Positions 36,023 through 49,200 of a DNA stretch of 64,000 nt are shown here, in pieces; the stretch's first letter is position 1, and each line of letters starts with the position of its first letter. A model generated the notes under the pieces. It searched no databases and had not been told where the DNA came from. It saw only the letters and a list, made by a program, of their open reading frames with translations. The translations under genes and the position numbers were made by a program. The stretch is from Ichthyophthirius multifiliis. Lineage: Eukaryota > Ciliophora > Oligohymenophorea > Hymenostomatida. The stretch is from contig NW_004086143.1 in assembly GCF_000220395.1 (NCBI RefSeq), positions 124,001 through 188,000 of the forward strand, written 5' to 3'.

Positions 36023-37796
36023 TCAATTTTCTTAACTATTATAATCATCATATTAATTCTATATTTTCTAAGAGTTTATATCATTGTTTTTCTTTGATTT
36101 TTCTTCAATAATTGAAATTCCATTGGCTTTCAAATAATTTTTAATTTTTTCATTTTCAGTAAGATTTTGTTATTTTCTATTTTTATTTCTTTATTCTTTT
36201 AATTTTGTTTTTAAAATTTAAATAAATAAAATATATTTTTTTAATAATATAACATTTTTTTTAATTTTCTGTAGTAATTTTAATTTAATTAATATTTTCT
36301 AGTTTATCAGTTTCTTAAAATAGAAAATCGTTTTCTTCAAAATCATATTTATTAGATTCAGAAAATTATTTGATTAAAATATTGTTATTATTTTTATTAT
36401 TTTTTTTATTTAAATTATTAGTAATGTCAACAAAAAAGTTCTAATTTTTTTTCTAAAGTACATTATTAATAATATTACAACTCATACTATCTTATTTTTT
36501 AATTAATAAAACATCTTTTTCACAATTACTAGTCTAACAATACTTATAATATTACTCGTATATATTCTATAATAAATCTTCTACAAATTAACAAGCAATA
36601 GAAAATACTTCTTATTGTTTAGAACTTACACATAAATGTAAAGGCTCTTATGATTCTTTTTTTTCAAAAATAATATTTTGCTCCATATAAAAAAATTAAA
36701 GTTACCTTATTTATTTGGTCCTTCTTTATATCCAGAACCTATTCCTCTTAATCTTAGTTTAACTATGTTCGTTTAATCATCTTTTTCATTAATATAGCCT
36801 TTTTAGTTGCTTGCGTCTATGCATTTTTTAATTATAGATTTCATATTCTCTCCTTTGGATCCTATAATTTTTCTGGCTATTTAGAAGTCTTTATCATTTT
36901 AAATTTAAATTTCGTACCTGCATGTATATTTTAAATTATTTCCTTAATTTTCTTAACTTTCTTTAGCTTTTGGAAACTCTTGTATTGATGGATAAAAAGG
37001 AATGGTATTATTATTCATTTGTTTTTGTGTAAACTTCTTTTCGTACCATTCTAATTTTATTCGTAAATTTAATGAAGATATTTCAAATCCATCTAAAGAG
37101 TTTAAAGCAAAAAATGCACTTATTAAATCTTCGAAAATTATCAAAGCTTTCTAATGCGTTTATATATGCACATTTACATTTCCGAATCTTTCAAAAACCT
37201 TTTTTTGTTTTTTTAATTTTTTTAATTTTTCTTTTTTTTCAAATATCTAATTTTTACTCCTATTATATCCTCCTTTTCTATTTCATATTCTGATTTATCT
37301 TCTGATATTTAAATTAGTATAAACTATAATTTCGGCTATATTTTTTAATTTTTATGTTAGAAAGTTTTTTTTTATTTTTTTACTTCTTGATTTTCAAATT
37401 TGGATATTATTTTAGTTCTATTTTATTTATTTTACATTAATTAAAGTAAATGTAAGCCGTTCGTAAGTTTTTTAGGTTATTATTTTGAATTTTAATTTAA
37501 TTAAGATGTTTGAAAAGAAGGGAAATCATCTGAGGACTATTATTTTTAGATTTTTTTTAGTTTTTTTTAAAAAATGTTTTTATTTTTTTTATTTTTATAT
37601 ATATATATTAAATATTATATTTTTATTTTTTTTAAGGTTTTTGCTAATTATTTGGTTTGTTAATATAGTTAATATTATGAACAGTTTTATTTATTTTTTG
37701 ATTTTTTGATTTATTTACAAATTCGTTTTTAGGAGAGTTTTGATAAACTTCGTTTAAATATTAATTGTATTGTTATTCGTTAGAAAATTAATTCAT
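36023..37796 (-). CDS. RNA-binding protein with RRM and KH domains
   Basis: The ATG at 37796 starts MNQFSNEQQYNQYLNEVY, and TGA lies at 36025-36023. A disordered N-terminus precedes an RRM-like fold: PKLQFILIQISED, an intron after EKEDIIG, then VFERFGNVNVHIQ, KALIIFEDLISAFFALNSL and GFEISSLNLRIKL. A KH domain follows with EIQIQNDKDFQIARKIIG and the G-x-x-G loop IIGSKGENMKSI, then KLRLRGIGSGYKEG and EPLHLCVSSKQYEVFSIA and CQLVEDLLQNIYEQY. That last arrangement is characteristic of a protist and plant KH family. A charged, intron-rich C-terminus ends YDDYNSQEN. RRM and KH together indicate mRNA binding; the target is unknown. Plus-strand ORFs at 37072-37709 are shadows. Confidence 0.82.
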
Positions 37797-38171
37797 ATTT
37801 TTTTTTTTTTTTAATTATTTATTATTTTTATTTATATTTTTTATTTTTTGAATTTTGGTTTGTGTTTTTTTTTTTAAATATATGTTTTAACTCATAATAT
37901 ATTTTATGATTATATTTAAAAAATATTATAAAACTTATTTTTTTTGAATTTAAATCAATTAAATAAATAAAACTTAATATTTACAATACATGATATATAA
38001 AAAACCATTAAATTTTATTTTTTAATATAATCAATCTATTATAATAAAATAAAATAATAATTAAATATAAAAAATAATTAATATATAAAAAATATATAAA
38101 TTGAATTAAATTTTTTAAAAAATTTATATATAATTATAAAAAATAATATATATATATATTATTTTAATATA

Positions 38172-38207
<36 letters not shown>

Positions 38208-38550
38208 TATTATTATATATATTAATATATATCTTTATTTATTTAATTTTTTTAAATTACTTAATGTTAGTATATATTTTTTTTTTTTATAATAATAAAT
38301 CCTATTTCGATATAATAAATTATATAAATTATAAAATGAAAGAAAAAAAATGTTTAAATAATAATTATTCTTAATAAATACTTTTTAATATTTAATAATA
38401 AAACCGCATATAAATATAATTTGATTAATTATTTATTTCCTATAATATATCTAAACATAATTTAAATAAATTAATATTACTTAAACTAGATTAATTTTTT
38501 AAATAATAACCTACATATGTTTAAATCGATAATTTATTTTAAAATATGGA
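37797..38550. other. Divergent intergenic region
   Basis: This lies between the RRM-KH start (minus) and the GCN1 start (plus). It has a TA-rich block at about 38140-38235 and no conserved coding. The last in-frame TGA before GCN1 is at 38422. Confidence 0.55.
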
Positions 38551-41500
38551 ATGTAATTTTTAAAAATTTAGCATCTCCTTTAAAATTTATATTAAATCTT
38601 AAAAAATCTTAAAAAAAATATTTATAATTTCGAATCTAAAAATGAATTTTTAGATAAAATAAATAATATTTTAATATAGTATATATAAAAAAATAAAAAT
38701 GATAGAAATGATGGATATTCCAAAAAAGAACAAAGATTAAATAAAAAAATTTTGTTTTTTTTAAGAGAATTTAATGATTAAAATTTAATAATAAAATTAG
38801 AAAATACACAAAATTAATAGATTATTCATTTTTTATTATAAATTATTATTAAATCACGGCTAAATTTATTAAACTCAGCAGAAAACATTATAATTAATAA
38901 ATTTTTTTAAGAATATTTAATTGATTTTAGGAAAAAAAATTAATATTCTTTAAAAATGTCTATATATATTGGTCTTATATTTTCTAAAAAACGCATTGAA
39001 GAAGAAATAATGCCCAAAATATTAAATTTAATTAAACGTACAGTTGAAAATGTTTAAATTTTGGTAGAATTTTTGTAAAATATAAACAATTTTTCTCTTG
39101 ACTTTTCCTGTTTTGCCTCAGAAATAATCCTTAAGCATTTAAAAGACTATATTTTAGGTTTAGATGATGTTTTTTTGTCCACTTAATGTAGTTTAGGAGG
39201 AAGTTTATTATGTAAATTTATTAAGAAACGAGAGATTTTAGAAGAAATAATTTTTGGAATAGATAGAATAGTCGAAAATACTAATGATAATGAAAAAAAG
39301 ATGAGGTTTTTGAAAATTTTAGAGGGATTTTTTGAAAGAAATGACAAAAACGATTTTTTTTAAATTATATATGGAATTCTTATAAAAAATATTAATATGG
39401 TTTAAAATAAATAAATTCTGGATGATTTTGAGTGTATTTTGCAAAAAATGGAAAAAAAAGAAGAATTTATTGATAAAAAAAAAGCAGGACATTTTAATGA
39501 GAAATAATATGAAATTTTTAAGGAAGAATAAGAAGAGTTTTTTGAGGAAAATTGGATTGTTTAAGTTAAAAAAAGATTAAATATTTAAAATTAAAATAAG
39601 TTTTTTTAGCTTGCTGTCTGTATGTCTGGAAGATTTTGGTTAAGAAAAGGAAAAAATTAATTTTCGGATATTATTAGTGGATAAATATTTAATAATTGCG
39701 TGAAAAATTTGGCTAAATTAGTGACTTTGGCGGATGTTTACTTAGCGGGGTTAAGTTGTGAGATTTTATAAGAAAAAAAGTGGGAATAATGGTTTTTTTT
39801 GGATGGGATTTATGTAAATAAAAGAGAGTTTTTAGAAACTATGAATGAGCTTGAAAATTAGTTATTTTTGGATGTTTTAGAAAATATCCTTTTGGTGAAA
39901 AAAGAACTTTTAGATGAGGAAATTTTTGTTTTAAGTAATGGATTTTTACATGGGTTCTTACATAGTGACGTTGGATTTGGAAAAATTCGGAGTTTTTTGT
40001 AAAAAACACAATTGAAAGATTATTAATTTAAAAATATATTTTGTGTTTTGAGTTTAAGCTGTTTTTGGAGTTTGTATTTGGTTTGGGAAGAGAAAAAAAA
40101 TTAGTTAAAAAAAGAAAAAATGCTAATTTGTATGGATTTTTTGATTTATGGATGGGAAAAAATGTGTGCTTTGGAAAAAAATGATTTTTTAGGAATAGTT
40201 TTGTGGAGTTTTGGACATGGGATTTTTTCGTAAAAATAAAGGGATAAATGGATGGGGGTTTTAGTAATAAATAAAGGAAAAATTTAAGATGTTTTAAAGT
40301 TAAAATGGTGGGGAAAATGCGAATTTTTAATAGGAAAAAAAATGCTTTTGAAAATTAATAATGAGGTTTGGAGAAAAAATGTTGGATATTTTTTCTCTTT
40401 TTTAGCATTTTTGGAATTCTATGAAGTTTTAGATGTTTTTGGTGAGTTTTTTGAATATTTAAATGTTGAAAAAATCGAAAGTTAAATAGATTTGACTAGT
40501 AAGGAATTCGAAGAATTGTATTTGAGAAAAATGAAGGCTTTTTTAGAAAAAGTGGGTGTTTTTAAAGAATAAAATATAAAAAAAGAAGAAGAAAAAAAAC
40601 ATATTTTCGAAGTTTTTTGGGAAAAAGAAGGTGGCTTTATTAGAATTTTGGAAAAAAATAAAGAATAAAAGAAGGGATTTTTAGATGATGAGGAACTATA
40701 GTTAAGAAAAAAAGAAGAGTTTTTGGAAAAGTTGAAGTTTTATTTTGATTTAGGATGTGTTGTTTTTTAAAGTTTTTCTAATAAAATTGGTTTTGTAAAA
40801 GTTTTTTTTGAAAAATTTAATGGGAAAATTATTTAATTACTTAAATGGAAAGAAACTCATTTTTTTTATGAGAATATAATGGGAAAAATATGGGAAAATT
40901 TCTGGAATTTGTAAAAAGAAGGTGTTTTTTAAACTAATAGAAATTTCATTATTATGTTTTTTTTGGATTTATTTTATTAGGGATTTTGTGAATAATTAGA
41001 GTTTATTTAAGAATATGAAAAAATTTTGAATTTCATTAATTCAAATGAATAAGATTTTTGGGTTTTGGAATTCTTTCATTAAATAAATTTGAGGATTTTA
41101 AAAGGGGATAATTAACATATGAATGAGTGTAGAAGGAAAGCTTTGATTTTTTATTTTTAAAAAGAAAAGTGTTAGAAGTTTTTGGAAGATGTTAGTATCG
41201 TTTTGGAACAAAATATTAATATTTTGGCTTTGAATGAAGATTAGTTTGGAAATTTAATGGAAAAAATAGGATAACAAGGTGTTTAAATGAAAGGATTTCT
41301 GAAAAAAGTACTGAATTTGGAAGAAAAAGGATAAAAATGCGTACTTAGAGGAATTTCAAAATATAAAAATGCATTTAATTTGGAGTTTGAGGAAATTATA
41401 AAACTGAAAATTTTATAAAAGAAGTGCAGAAAAGAGGAAAATATGGAAATTAATATGGAAAAGTTAAAAAAATGGAATGGTTTTGGATAATTTTTGATAG

Positions 41501-44500
41501 AAAATAATATTGATAATATAAATATTTTAACTGATTTATTAATTGAAAATAGCAAAAATAATATAGAATATTAAAAAATAATTTATAAGAAATATTTAGA
41601 AGGAATTATTAATTTCAAAAATAACGAAAAGAAAGAACTTTTTTTTATTTATTATATTAAGAATAATTTAAATAATATTAATTTAAATTCTGAATAAATA
41701 AAAGATATTTTAAATATTTTAATGGAAAGATTTTATTTTAGTGAAGTTTTAGATGAATGTATTAATTGTGGAATGTAAATTATTAAGAAATATGCATAAA
41801 ATTAAGGAAATCAAATAGTTTTAGTGCTCGAAAAATATCTAAAAATGAAAGATTAGTCGGAAAAATAGGCATTTTTGGTTTGTTTTTTTCTAGGATTATG
41901 TGCTCCTTTTGTAAAAAATAAAGTCTATATGGAAAATTTATCAATTAAGATAATTGAGTTTTTTAATAATGTGGAGTTTACGGTTTAAAAAAATATTGCC
42001 AAAAAAACACTGCCAGATATTATAAATTTATTTGAAAATACTCAGTATTTAATAAAAGACAGTTTTTAGAATGTTTTAAAAGATAATTAAATAGTAAAAA
42101 AACTTTCTTTAAGTTATTTTTTATCTGGATTGATAAAAGGATAAGGAATTTTAGAATTTTAGAAAGCACAAATATTAGAAAAAATATCAGTTTTGGAATA
42201 AAATGAAGGATTTTGTAAAAAATCAGTCGTTATTTTATTATTAGGGCTTTAAGATGTGCTTGGTAAACTATTAGATCCTTATAATATATAAATTTTAGAA
42301 ATTTTAAGCGGATTTTTTGGGGAAAATAATGAGTTTTTGTAAGAAAAAATACAGGAAAATATCGATTTTTTAATAGAAAATTCAAGCTCTTTTGTTATTA
42401 TGAAAATCGTATTTTTTTTAATCGAAAATTTTGAAAAGGAAACTGCTTGGAAAGCCAAAAATGTATTTATTTATTGTTTTAGGATGGTTATTATTAAAAA
42501 ATAGAGACTAATATAGAAAACTATACCTTTAATATTTCCTTTATTTTCTAAAACTATACTAGAAGAAACACATCCAAAAGTAAAGGAAAATGCGAATTAG
42601 GCAGTTTTTGATACCATCAAATTAAATTAAAATCCATAAATGAAAGCTATAGAAGAGTTATTGCCTTTAGCATTGTAAAATAGATAGGATTTTATTTTTA
42701 AAACCATAAAGAGGTTTTCTGAGTAAAGTTTTAGTTATTTTTTAGATAGAGTATCAATTTCATTAATTAAGCCTGTTTTATTTTATGGACTTTTAGGGGA
42801 AAATGCAGGCGAAGTATGTGTTTTAGTGGGTAATTTTTACAAAATTGTAAAAGAAAATGACTGGTATATGTTAGAAAATGTTTTAAAAGAAGTTAGAAAA
42901 GCAGGCTTTTCAAACAATAATTTAATAAGGGAAAAAGCGATGAAGGCTTTGGCAAAAATTGGGAAGATTTAGGGAAAACAATATGAAAATTTGAAATATT
43001 TTAAGGAGTTTTTGATGTAAAATAAACATCTTTCACAATTCGAAAAAATGGGAGTGGCTTAAGGAATTGCCGAAAATTTATTTGGGATGAAAATCGAAGA
43101 AATTAGAGAAGAATTGGAAGGACTTATGGAAGTTTTTTAGAAGAAAAATTTAATCAATAAAGATGGAATTGTTTTGGTGTTTTTTTATTTGGAATAAAGC
43201 ATTTTTTTAGGAGGGTTTAGAGAATATTTCGAGTGGGAATTATTAGAGGATTTTGTAGAATTTATTAAGAATTTTTTAGGGGATGAAGAGGAGAAAGTTA
43301 GAGATGTTTCGGCGAAAATAATGAAAGGATTAGTACTTCATTATGGAAAAAAATGTGTTTTTGAATGTATATTAAATGGGATTTTGGAAGAAAATAGCAA
43401 AAGAAGAATGGTTTATGTAAATTTAGCGGTTGAAATAGTAGAAATGTGGCATAAATAAGTTAAAGAGGAAGATTATTGTAAAGAAAAAAGAAAATTTTTC
43501 TATGATATAGTAGGACTAATATGGATTTTAAGAGATGATATAGAAGATTAAATAAAGAATTTGTGTGATAAAACATGGGAAAGTAAAGAATTCAAAATAA
43601 ATAAAATTATTTTAGAAGTTTTAATAAATAAATATTCAATAATTTTAAAAAGATAATAGTAAATTAAAAAAAATTAATATAAATATTTATATTAAATAAA
43701 AAATAATGATATATTATATAATTTTATAAAAATATTAAATTAGATTTTTTTAATAAAATAATTATTTATATTTAAATTAAATAATATATATATTTATATA
43801 CATAACTTTATATATTTTTCTTTATAAATTAAATAATTTTATTTATTTTTTATATATTTAGTGCCTCAGCTTTAAAAATTATTTTTTTAAATTCATTGAA
43901 GTTTTTTGTTTAGAAATATGGTGAATTTTATTTTAATTTCATATTAGAAATTTGTAAAAAAGGGTATAAAATATATGGTACATTGCATTTTTTAGGAGAA
44001 TATATTAATTATTTTAATTAAAATTAATTAATATTTGAAAATATGAATAATCTGATTGATATATTTAAATTTTTTATTTTTTAAAAAGATCAAAAAAAAG
44101 GTGTTTTATTTTGTCTTAAAATTATTGTAGAAAAATTTGGTGATTTTTCATATAATTTTTTGAATTAAATTTTTTAGTTTGGAAAAGAAAATTAATTTTT
44201 CGAAGTATTTTAAGATATTGTTTAGTGTGATTCTTATGTTATTATGGAGTTTATGAAGCCTTTTTTGATAAAATAACCAATTCCGTTGTTAGTTATATAG
44301 ATCATAGTTAATAATGCTGAAATTTTCGGAAAACATTTTAATGTTTTTTTTTAAAAAAATGGTGTTTTTCAAGCTTTTGTGAATGAACTTTAAAAAGAAT
44401 AAATAAGCTAGGAAAAAAGAGAGATGATTTTATTTGCAATTAACTTAGTTTCGGTTAATTTAAGTTAAAAAAACGCATAAGATTTACTATAGTTTTGTAT

Positions 44501-45868
44501 TAATATAATTAATGATAGTAAAAATTAAAATTAATTAGAAATTTTTCTAAATATAATAAAATTTTATTTATTAAAATCTCATTTTTCGATAAATATATTA
44601 AATAAATAAATTATTGAGATTGTTTGTCCGTTTATTTTTGAAAAAAACCCAAAAATAAATAAAATTTCAAATTAGATTTTAAGTTGTATTTTTGCAATGA
44701 AAAATATAGAGTTTTTTTAAGATTATTTATAAATATTTGTTTTAGGATTATAAAATAATTTAGAAAATATGAAAGATTTAAAACTTATATATGGATTTAA
44801 TAATAATAAGGAAACTGGAGATGGAGATGGAGATGGAGAAGAAATAAAAAATTATATAGAAATGTTAACTATTGTTTTGGTTTATAAAAATAGTTAAATA
44901 CTAAATTAAGGAATAAGTTTGTTTAAAATTATTATATAATATACAGATATATAAAACCTATAAGTAAATAAATATATTTATATTTTTATTTATATTTATA
45001 TATATTATATATTTATTATATATTATATTATATATATTTTTAATTTTTATTATTATTTCAATATATTTAAAAAAAAAAAAATCATATATTTTTATATTAG
45101 CCATATAATTTTAAATTAATTGGATGCTTAATTAGAGTTTTAATACGAAATTCTAAATTATAAAAATAACAATAAATTGATATATTGTAAATTTTTACTA
45201 AACTTTTTATTAAAGGAATCGATATGAAGGCATTTATTCCATAACTTTAGTCTACTTTTTTAAAACTTTGTTATTCTTCTTCTTATGATAAGGAATTTTT
45301 AAAACTTTTAAGCTAAAATTTTTGTTAATTGGTTATTTTGGCATTAAGAAAAGATTTCATATTAAATGAATTATATATGAAATGTAAAGAAAGTGAAGAA
45401 AAAAGTCCTTTCTTGTATATTATTTGCAGGTTAATTAAATATAATTTTTAAAAGGCGAATAGTAAAATGTTTGCTAAGGCCTTATTGGATAAAATATTTG
45501 ATTAAACAATAAAAATATAATAAGAAAATTTGGAATTTAATGGAGAAAATATATATAAATGCGCAAGTATTATAGGATTTTGTAGTAATTATGTTGAAGA
45601 GTAAAAAGTTGAGTTGTTTTTGAAAGAATAAGTCTATTTTTTGGATAAAAAAGTTTATTTTCGAAATTTTTTGAATGTTTTAATGTTAATTTTTAGAAAC
45701 AATAATCAATTTTAAATACCAGAAAGATTTGGGGAATATTTTTTAGAGAAAAAAAATTAAATTTAAGGAGAGTTTTAGGAAGTTTGGATGCATTTTTTGT
45801 AGAAAGTTTAAAATAAAAATAGTAATTTAGTTGTTTTGTAATTCTTAAAATACCACTAATGCATTTGA
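38551..45868 (+). CDS. GCN1: GCN1, HEAT-repeat activator of the eIF2-alpha kinase GCN2, 3 exons, about 2325 aa
   Basis: GCN1 binds ribosomes and activates GCN2 on uncharged tRNA. Exons 38551-43658, 43862-44963 and 45101-45868 join in frame (6978 nt) and end at TGA. The ATG at 38551 is the first after an in-frame stop. The middle follows the conserved GCN1/eEF3-like HEAT region: LLGLQDVLGKLLDPYNIQIL, FFGENNEFLQEKI, TAWKAKNVFIYCF, TIPLIFPLFSKTILEETH. The C-terminal region has KLIGCLIRVLIRNSKL and KAFIPQLQSTFLKLC, matching the GPLIR and LKPFLPQLQ-TF blocks. Human GCN1 is about 2670 aa, so this is somewhat short. Individual HEAT repeats are strongly diverged, with many Phe/Lys/Asn substitutions. 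A Gly-Asp repeat (GDGDGDGEE) lies near 44820. Introns are 203 and 137 nt. Minus-strand ORFs at 41283-41555 and 45693-45902 are shadows. Confidence 0.9.
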
Positions 45869-45973
45869 ATTGTGTTTTTTTTATAATATTTTTAATAAAC
45901 ATATTTATATAATTGTATTTATTTAATTTTTTAATATTTATATAAAATTTATTTATTTTATAAAACGAAAAAA
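45869..45973. other. Short spacer between GCN1 and the giant orphan
   Basis: Only 105 bp of AT-rich DNA separates the GCN1 stop from the next plus-strand ATG. It must hold the GCN1 3' end and the next promoter, so this spacing is tight. Confidence 0.6.
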
Positions 45974-46222
45974 ATGATTTATAAAAAATCTATATATGGA
46001 AATTAATAACCCTAAAATTAGGTTACTGAAGAAAATGAAGAATATGAAGAAGATAATTAAATAAAAGCTCCTCCCATGTTAAAAATCAATTAATTATAAT
46101 AAAAAAATCCATTATATTAAAATAACTAATAAGAATATGAAAAAAATAGTGGAGAGAGAGGAGAAGACGAAAAATATGAAAATGAAGATGAAGAAGATAG
46201 TGAAGCAGAAGGGGAAGGAGAA

Positions 46223-46254
<32 letters not shown>

Positions 46255-46255
46255 T

Positions 46256-46287
<32 letters not shown>

Positions 46288-49200
46288 AGATGAAGAAGAG
46301 GAAGAAGAAGAGGAAATGGATGAAGAAGAAGAAGACGAAGAAGAAGAATAGGTAGGAGAAAGTGAAGGAGCAATAGAAGAAGAAAATGGAGATGGAGAAG
46401 AAGAAAAAGGAGAAAATAATAATGAAGAGAATTAAAAAAGAGAAAATTTCGGGTAAAAAGAAAAAAATGAGATAAATAATAGGAAAAATGTATTAAATTT
46501 AGAAAAGAAATATTAATAAGATTATGAAGATGAGAAAAAGTAAAATTTAAAAATATATGAAGTCTAGTATAATGATAAAAAAGAAGAATAAAATGTGTAA
46601 AATGAAGTTCGTAAAAGCAAAAAAAAAATTCAAATAATTCATAATTATGATTAAATAAAAAAAGAAAATAAAAATAATTATAATATGAAAATGAGTATTT
46701 ATGACAAAAATAATTAAATAAATCTAGAAAATGACTAATTTAATAAAGATAATTATATAATTGAAGGAGTATAAATAGAAGATAAATGGTTATAAAAAGC
46801 AGATAAGAATAAATATGATTCTTATGTTTTAAATGGAATTTATTTATAGTATTATTTAGATAATGTATAACAATATTATAAAAATAAATATATATATATA
46901 TATATATATAATATATATATTATTTATATATATATATTATAAAAAATATATATATGTTTATATTAGTATACATATATATTCATTTTTATATATTTATTTA
47001 GTCTTTTTAAGATTTAGAATGTTTATAAAAAATTTAGATTTTGAAAAAATAATTTATAACATTAAATTAAAAATTTGATTTTGATTAAGATGATTTTATT
47101 ATTAATAAATAATATGAAAAATAAAATTTTTTTTATAAAAAAAAAGTTAACTTCATTTCAATTAATATTATTATATTTTTAATATTTTTTATATAGGTAA
47201 AGTAATGGGAAAGAATCTGGTTAGAATATGTTCTATCTAAAATGGAATTTTAACTTAAATTTAAAGTATTTTTATAATATATAATAATATTAAATATTTA
47301 TTAGATGGAAATAAAAATAAGAAAGTTAAACAATTTCTAAAACCACTTTCTATTACTTTTTAAAATTATGTAAATAATTTAATTAAAATAATAAAATAAA
47401 TAAAAAAAGAATGATGCATTATAATAAAAAGAAACAAAATGGTTAAATGAATCTAATAAATTTATTCTGAGGATAAAATTAGCATTTGAAAAAAGAAGCC
47501 CTATTTATGTTTATTTTAAAGATTATAACAATGTTAAAAATAATAATATTTTTTAAATAAATATTATTAAAATATAAATATTATTATATAAAAGGCTTTA
47601 AAATTTAAAAATTATTACTTTTTAAATATGATTATATAAAAATTAGATTTTATGAATGAGTTAATTTTAAATTTAGCCAATAAATTTTACAGTCTTATAT
47701 ACAAATAATTTATTTATTCTCTATAAAAATATAAAATAAACAAAGAAAAATAACTTTTGATATAAAAATAATCATAAGAGTAAAAAAGATAAGAATTGAT
47801 AATAAAAGATTTAGTCTAATCTCATTTAAAGCAACAATCATAAATTTTAATCCCAAAACTATTAGATAAAATCAACCGTGAGGCTTAAGAAGAGCAAAAA
47901 AAAATAGAAGTAAAGCAAAAACAATTATAAGCTTCTAAATTTAATGATTTATTAAAGAAAACTTAGTAAAATCCTTCCGATATAAATTATTTACTATAAA
48001 ATTTTGATAAAAAAAATATATAAAATTTATTACAAAAACTATTATAGTCCTCCTTAAAAAAATAGGATATATAAATATTTTAAAACTAATAAATTTCTTT
48101 AACTTTTCGCTTTATTATTTCTTAGGAAAAAATCCCTTTTTATTTACCAAAAATAACTATATTTTTTATTGCAGAAAATGCAGTTGGATAAAATCGAATT
48201 TCGTAAGGGAAAATAATTAAAATTGAAAAAAAAAATCAGGTTTATGAAAAATAAGAGATTTTTTTGGAAAAAATAATGGACAATATTTATTTGTTTTAGA
48301 ATTTCTAATTTAATTTAATGCATTTCGATTCTTAGGATATTTTAAAGGTTTTTTTAGAAGAAAGCAAGCCTTTTTTATCATAAAAAAAACTGGAGAGGAC
48401 TTTAAGAATATTTAATTTAATAAAAATAGATGAAAATAATGATAAAATTTACTCAAAAAGCCTTTTTTTGGATTTCCCTTAGGAAAATTTATACTTAAAT
48501 ATACAGATTTTTTTAAAAAATAAAGAAGGATTATAAAAAAATAATAATTATTTTGAACATTTAAAATTTCTAAACTAAAATTTGGGTTAGAAAATATTTG
48601 TTTTTGATGAGAATTTATATGAAGAGAAAATAAAGATTTATAATTTTAATGAAAATAATATACATTTAATATATCTTTTATTCCCTTTTTTAGAGGAAAT
48701 TTTAGAAAGTAAATTTATTTTATTGGAAGGAGATTTTTTCGAAGTTTAATTTTTTTTTTCGTAATAAATTTTGTATTTTTTGGAAGAAATAAAATTAAAA
48801 TAAGATGAAAATTATATAGAAAAATGGACTAAAATATTAAAAATCGATAAAATGGAAGATTTAAATGAAGATTTTGAAGAAAATGATTTATATTTTTAAG
48901 AATAAATAGAAGAATTTATGAAAGAAAGGAAGTTTTGGGAAAAAAATGATACTTTTTTGGATGAATTGCGAGATATTATTACTTGCTTGAGTAAATATAT
49001 CAGCAAAAAATGCGAAGAAAAGGAATATTAACATTATATATAGGTATTTTATAAATTAGCTGAAAAAATATGCCTATATATAGACAAAAAACCATATAAA
49101 ATCGAAAATTTTTGTAAAAAAAATCTCGTTTTGGGATTTCTAAAAGTTTTATTGGAAAAAAGAATATTATTATATCAAATAAAAGATATATAGAAATTGG

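Noticed and set aside
46086-46373. Leu-rich minus-strand ORF and Lys-rich plus-strand ORF over the acidic tract
   Set aside because: They are other-frame readings of the GAA/GAG array. The Glu/Asp frame joins conserved-phase exons on both sides and is the real one.
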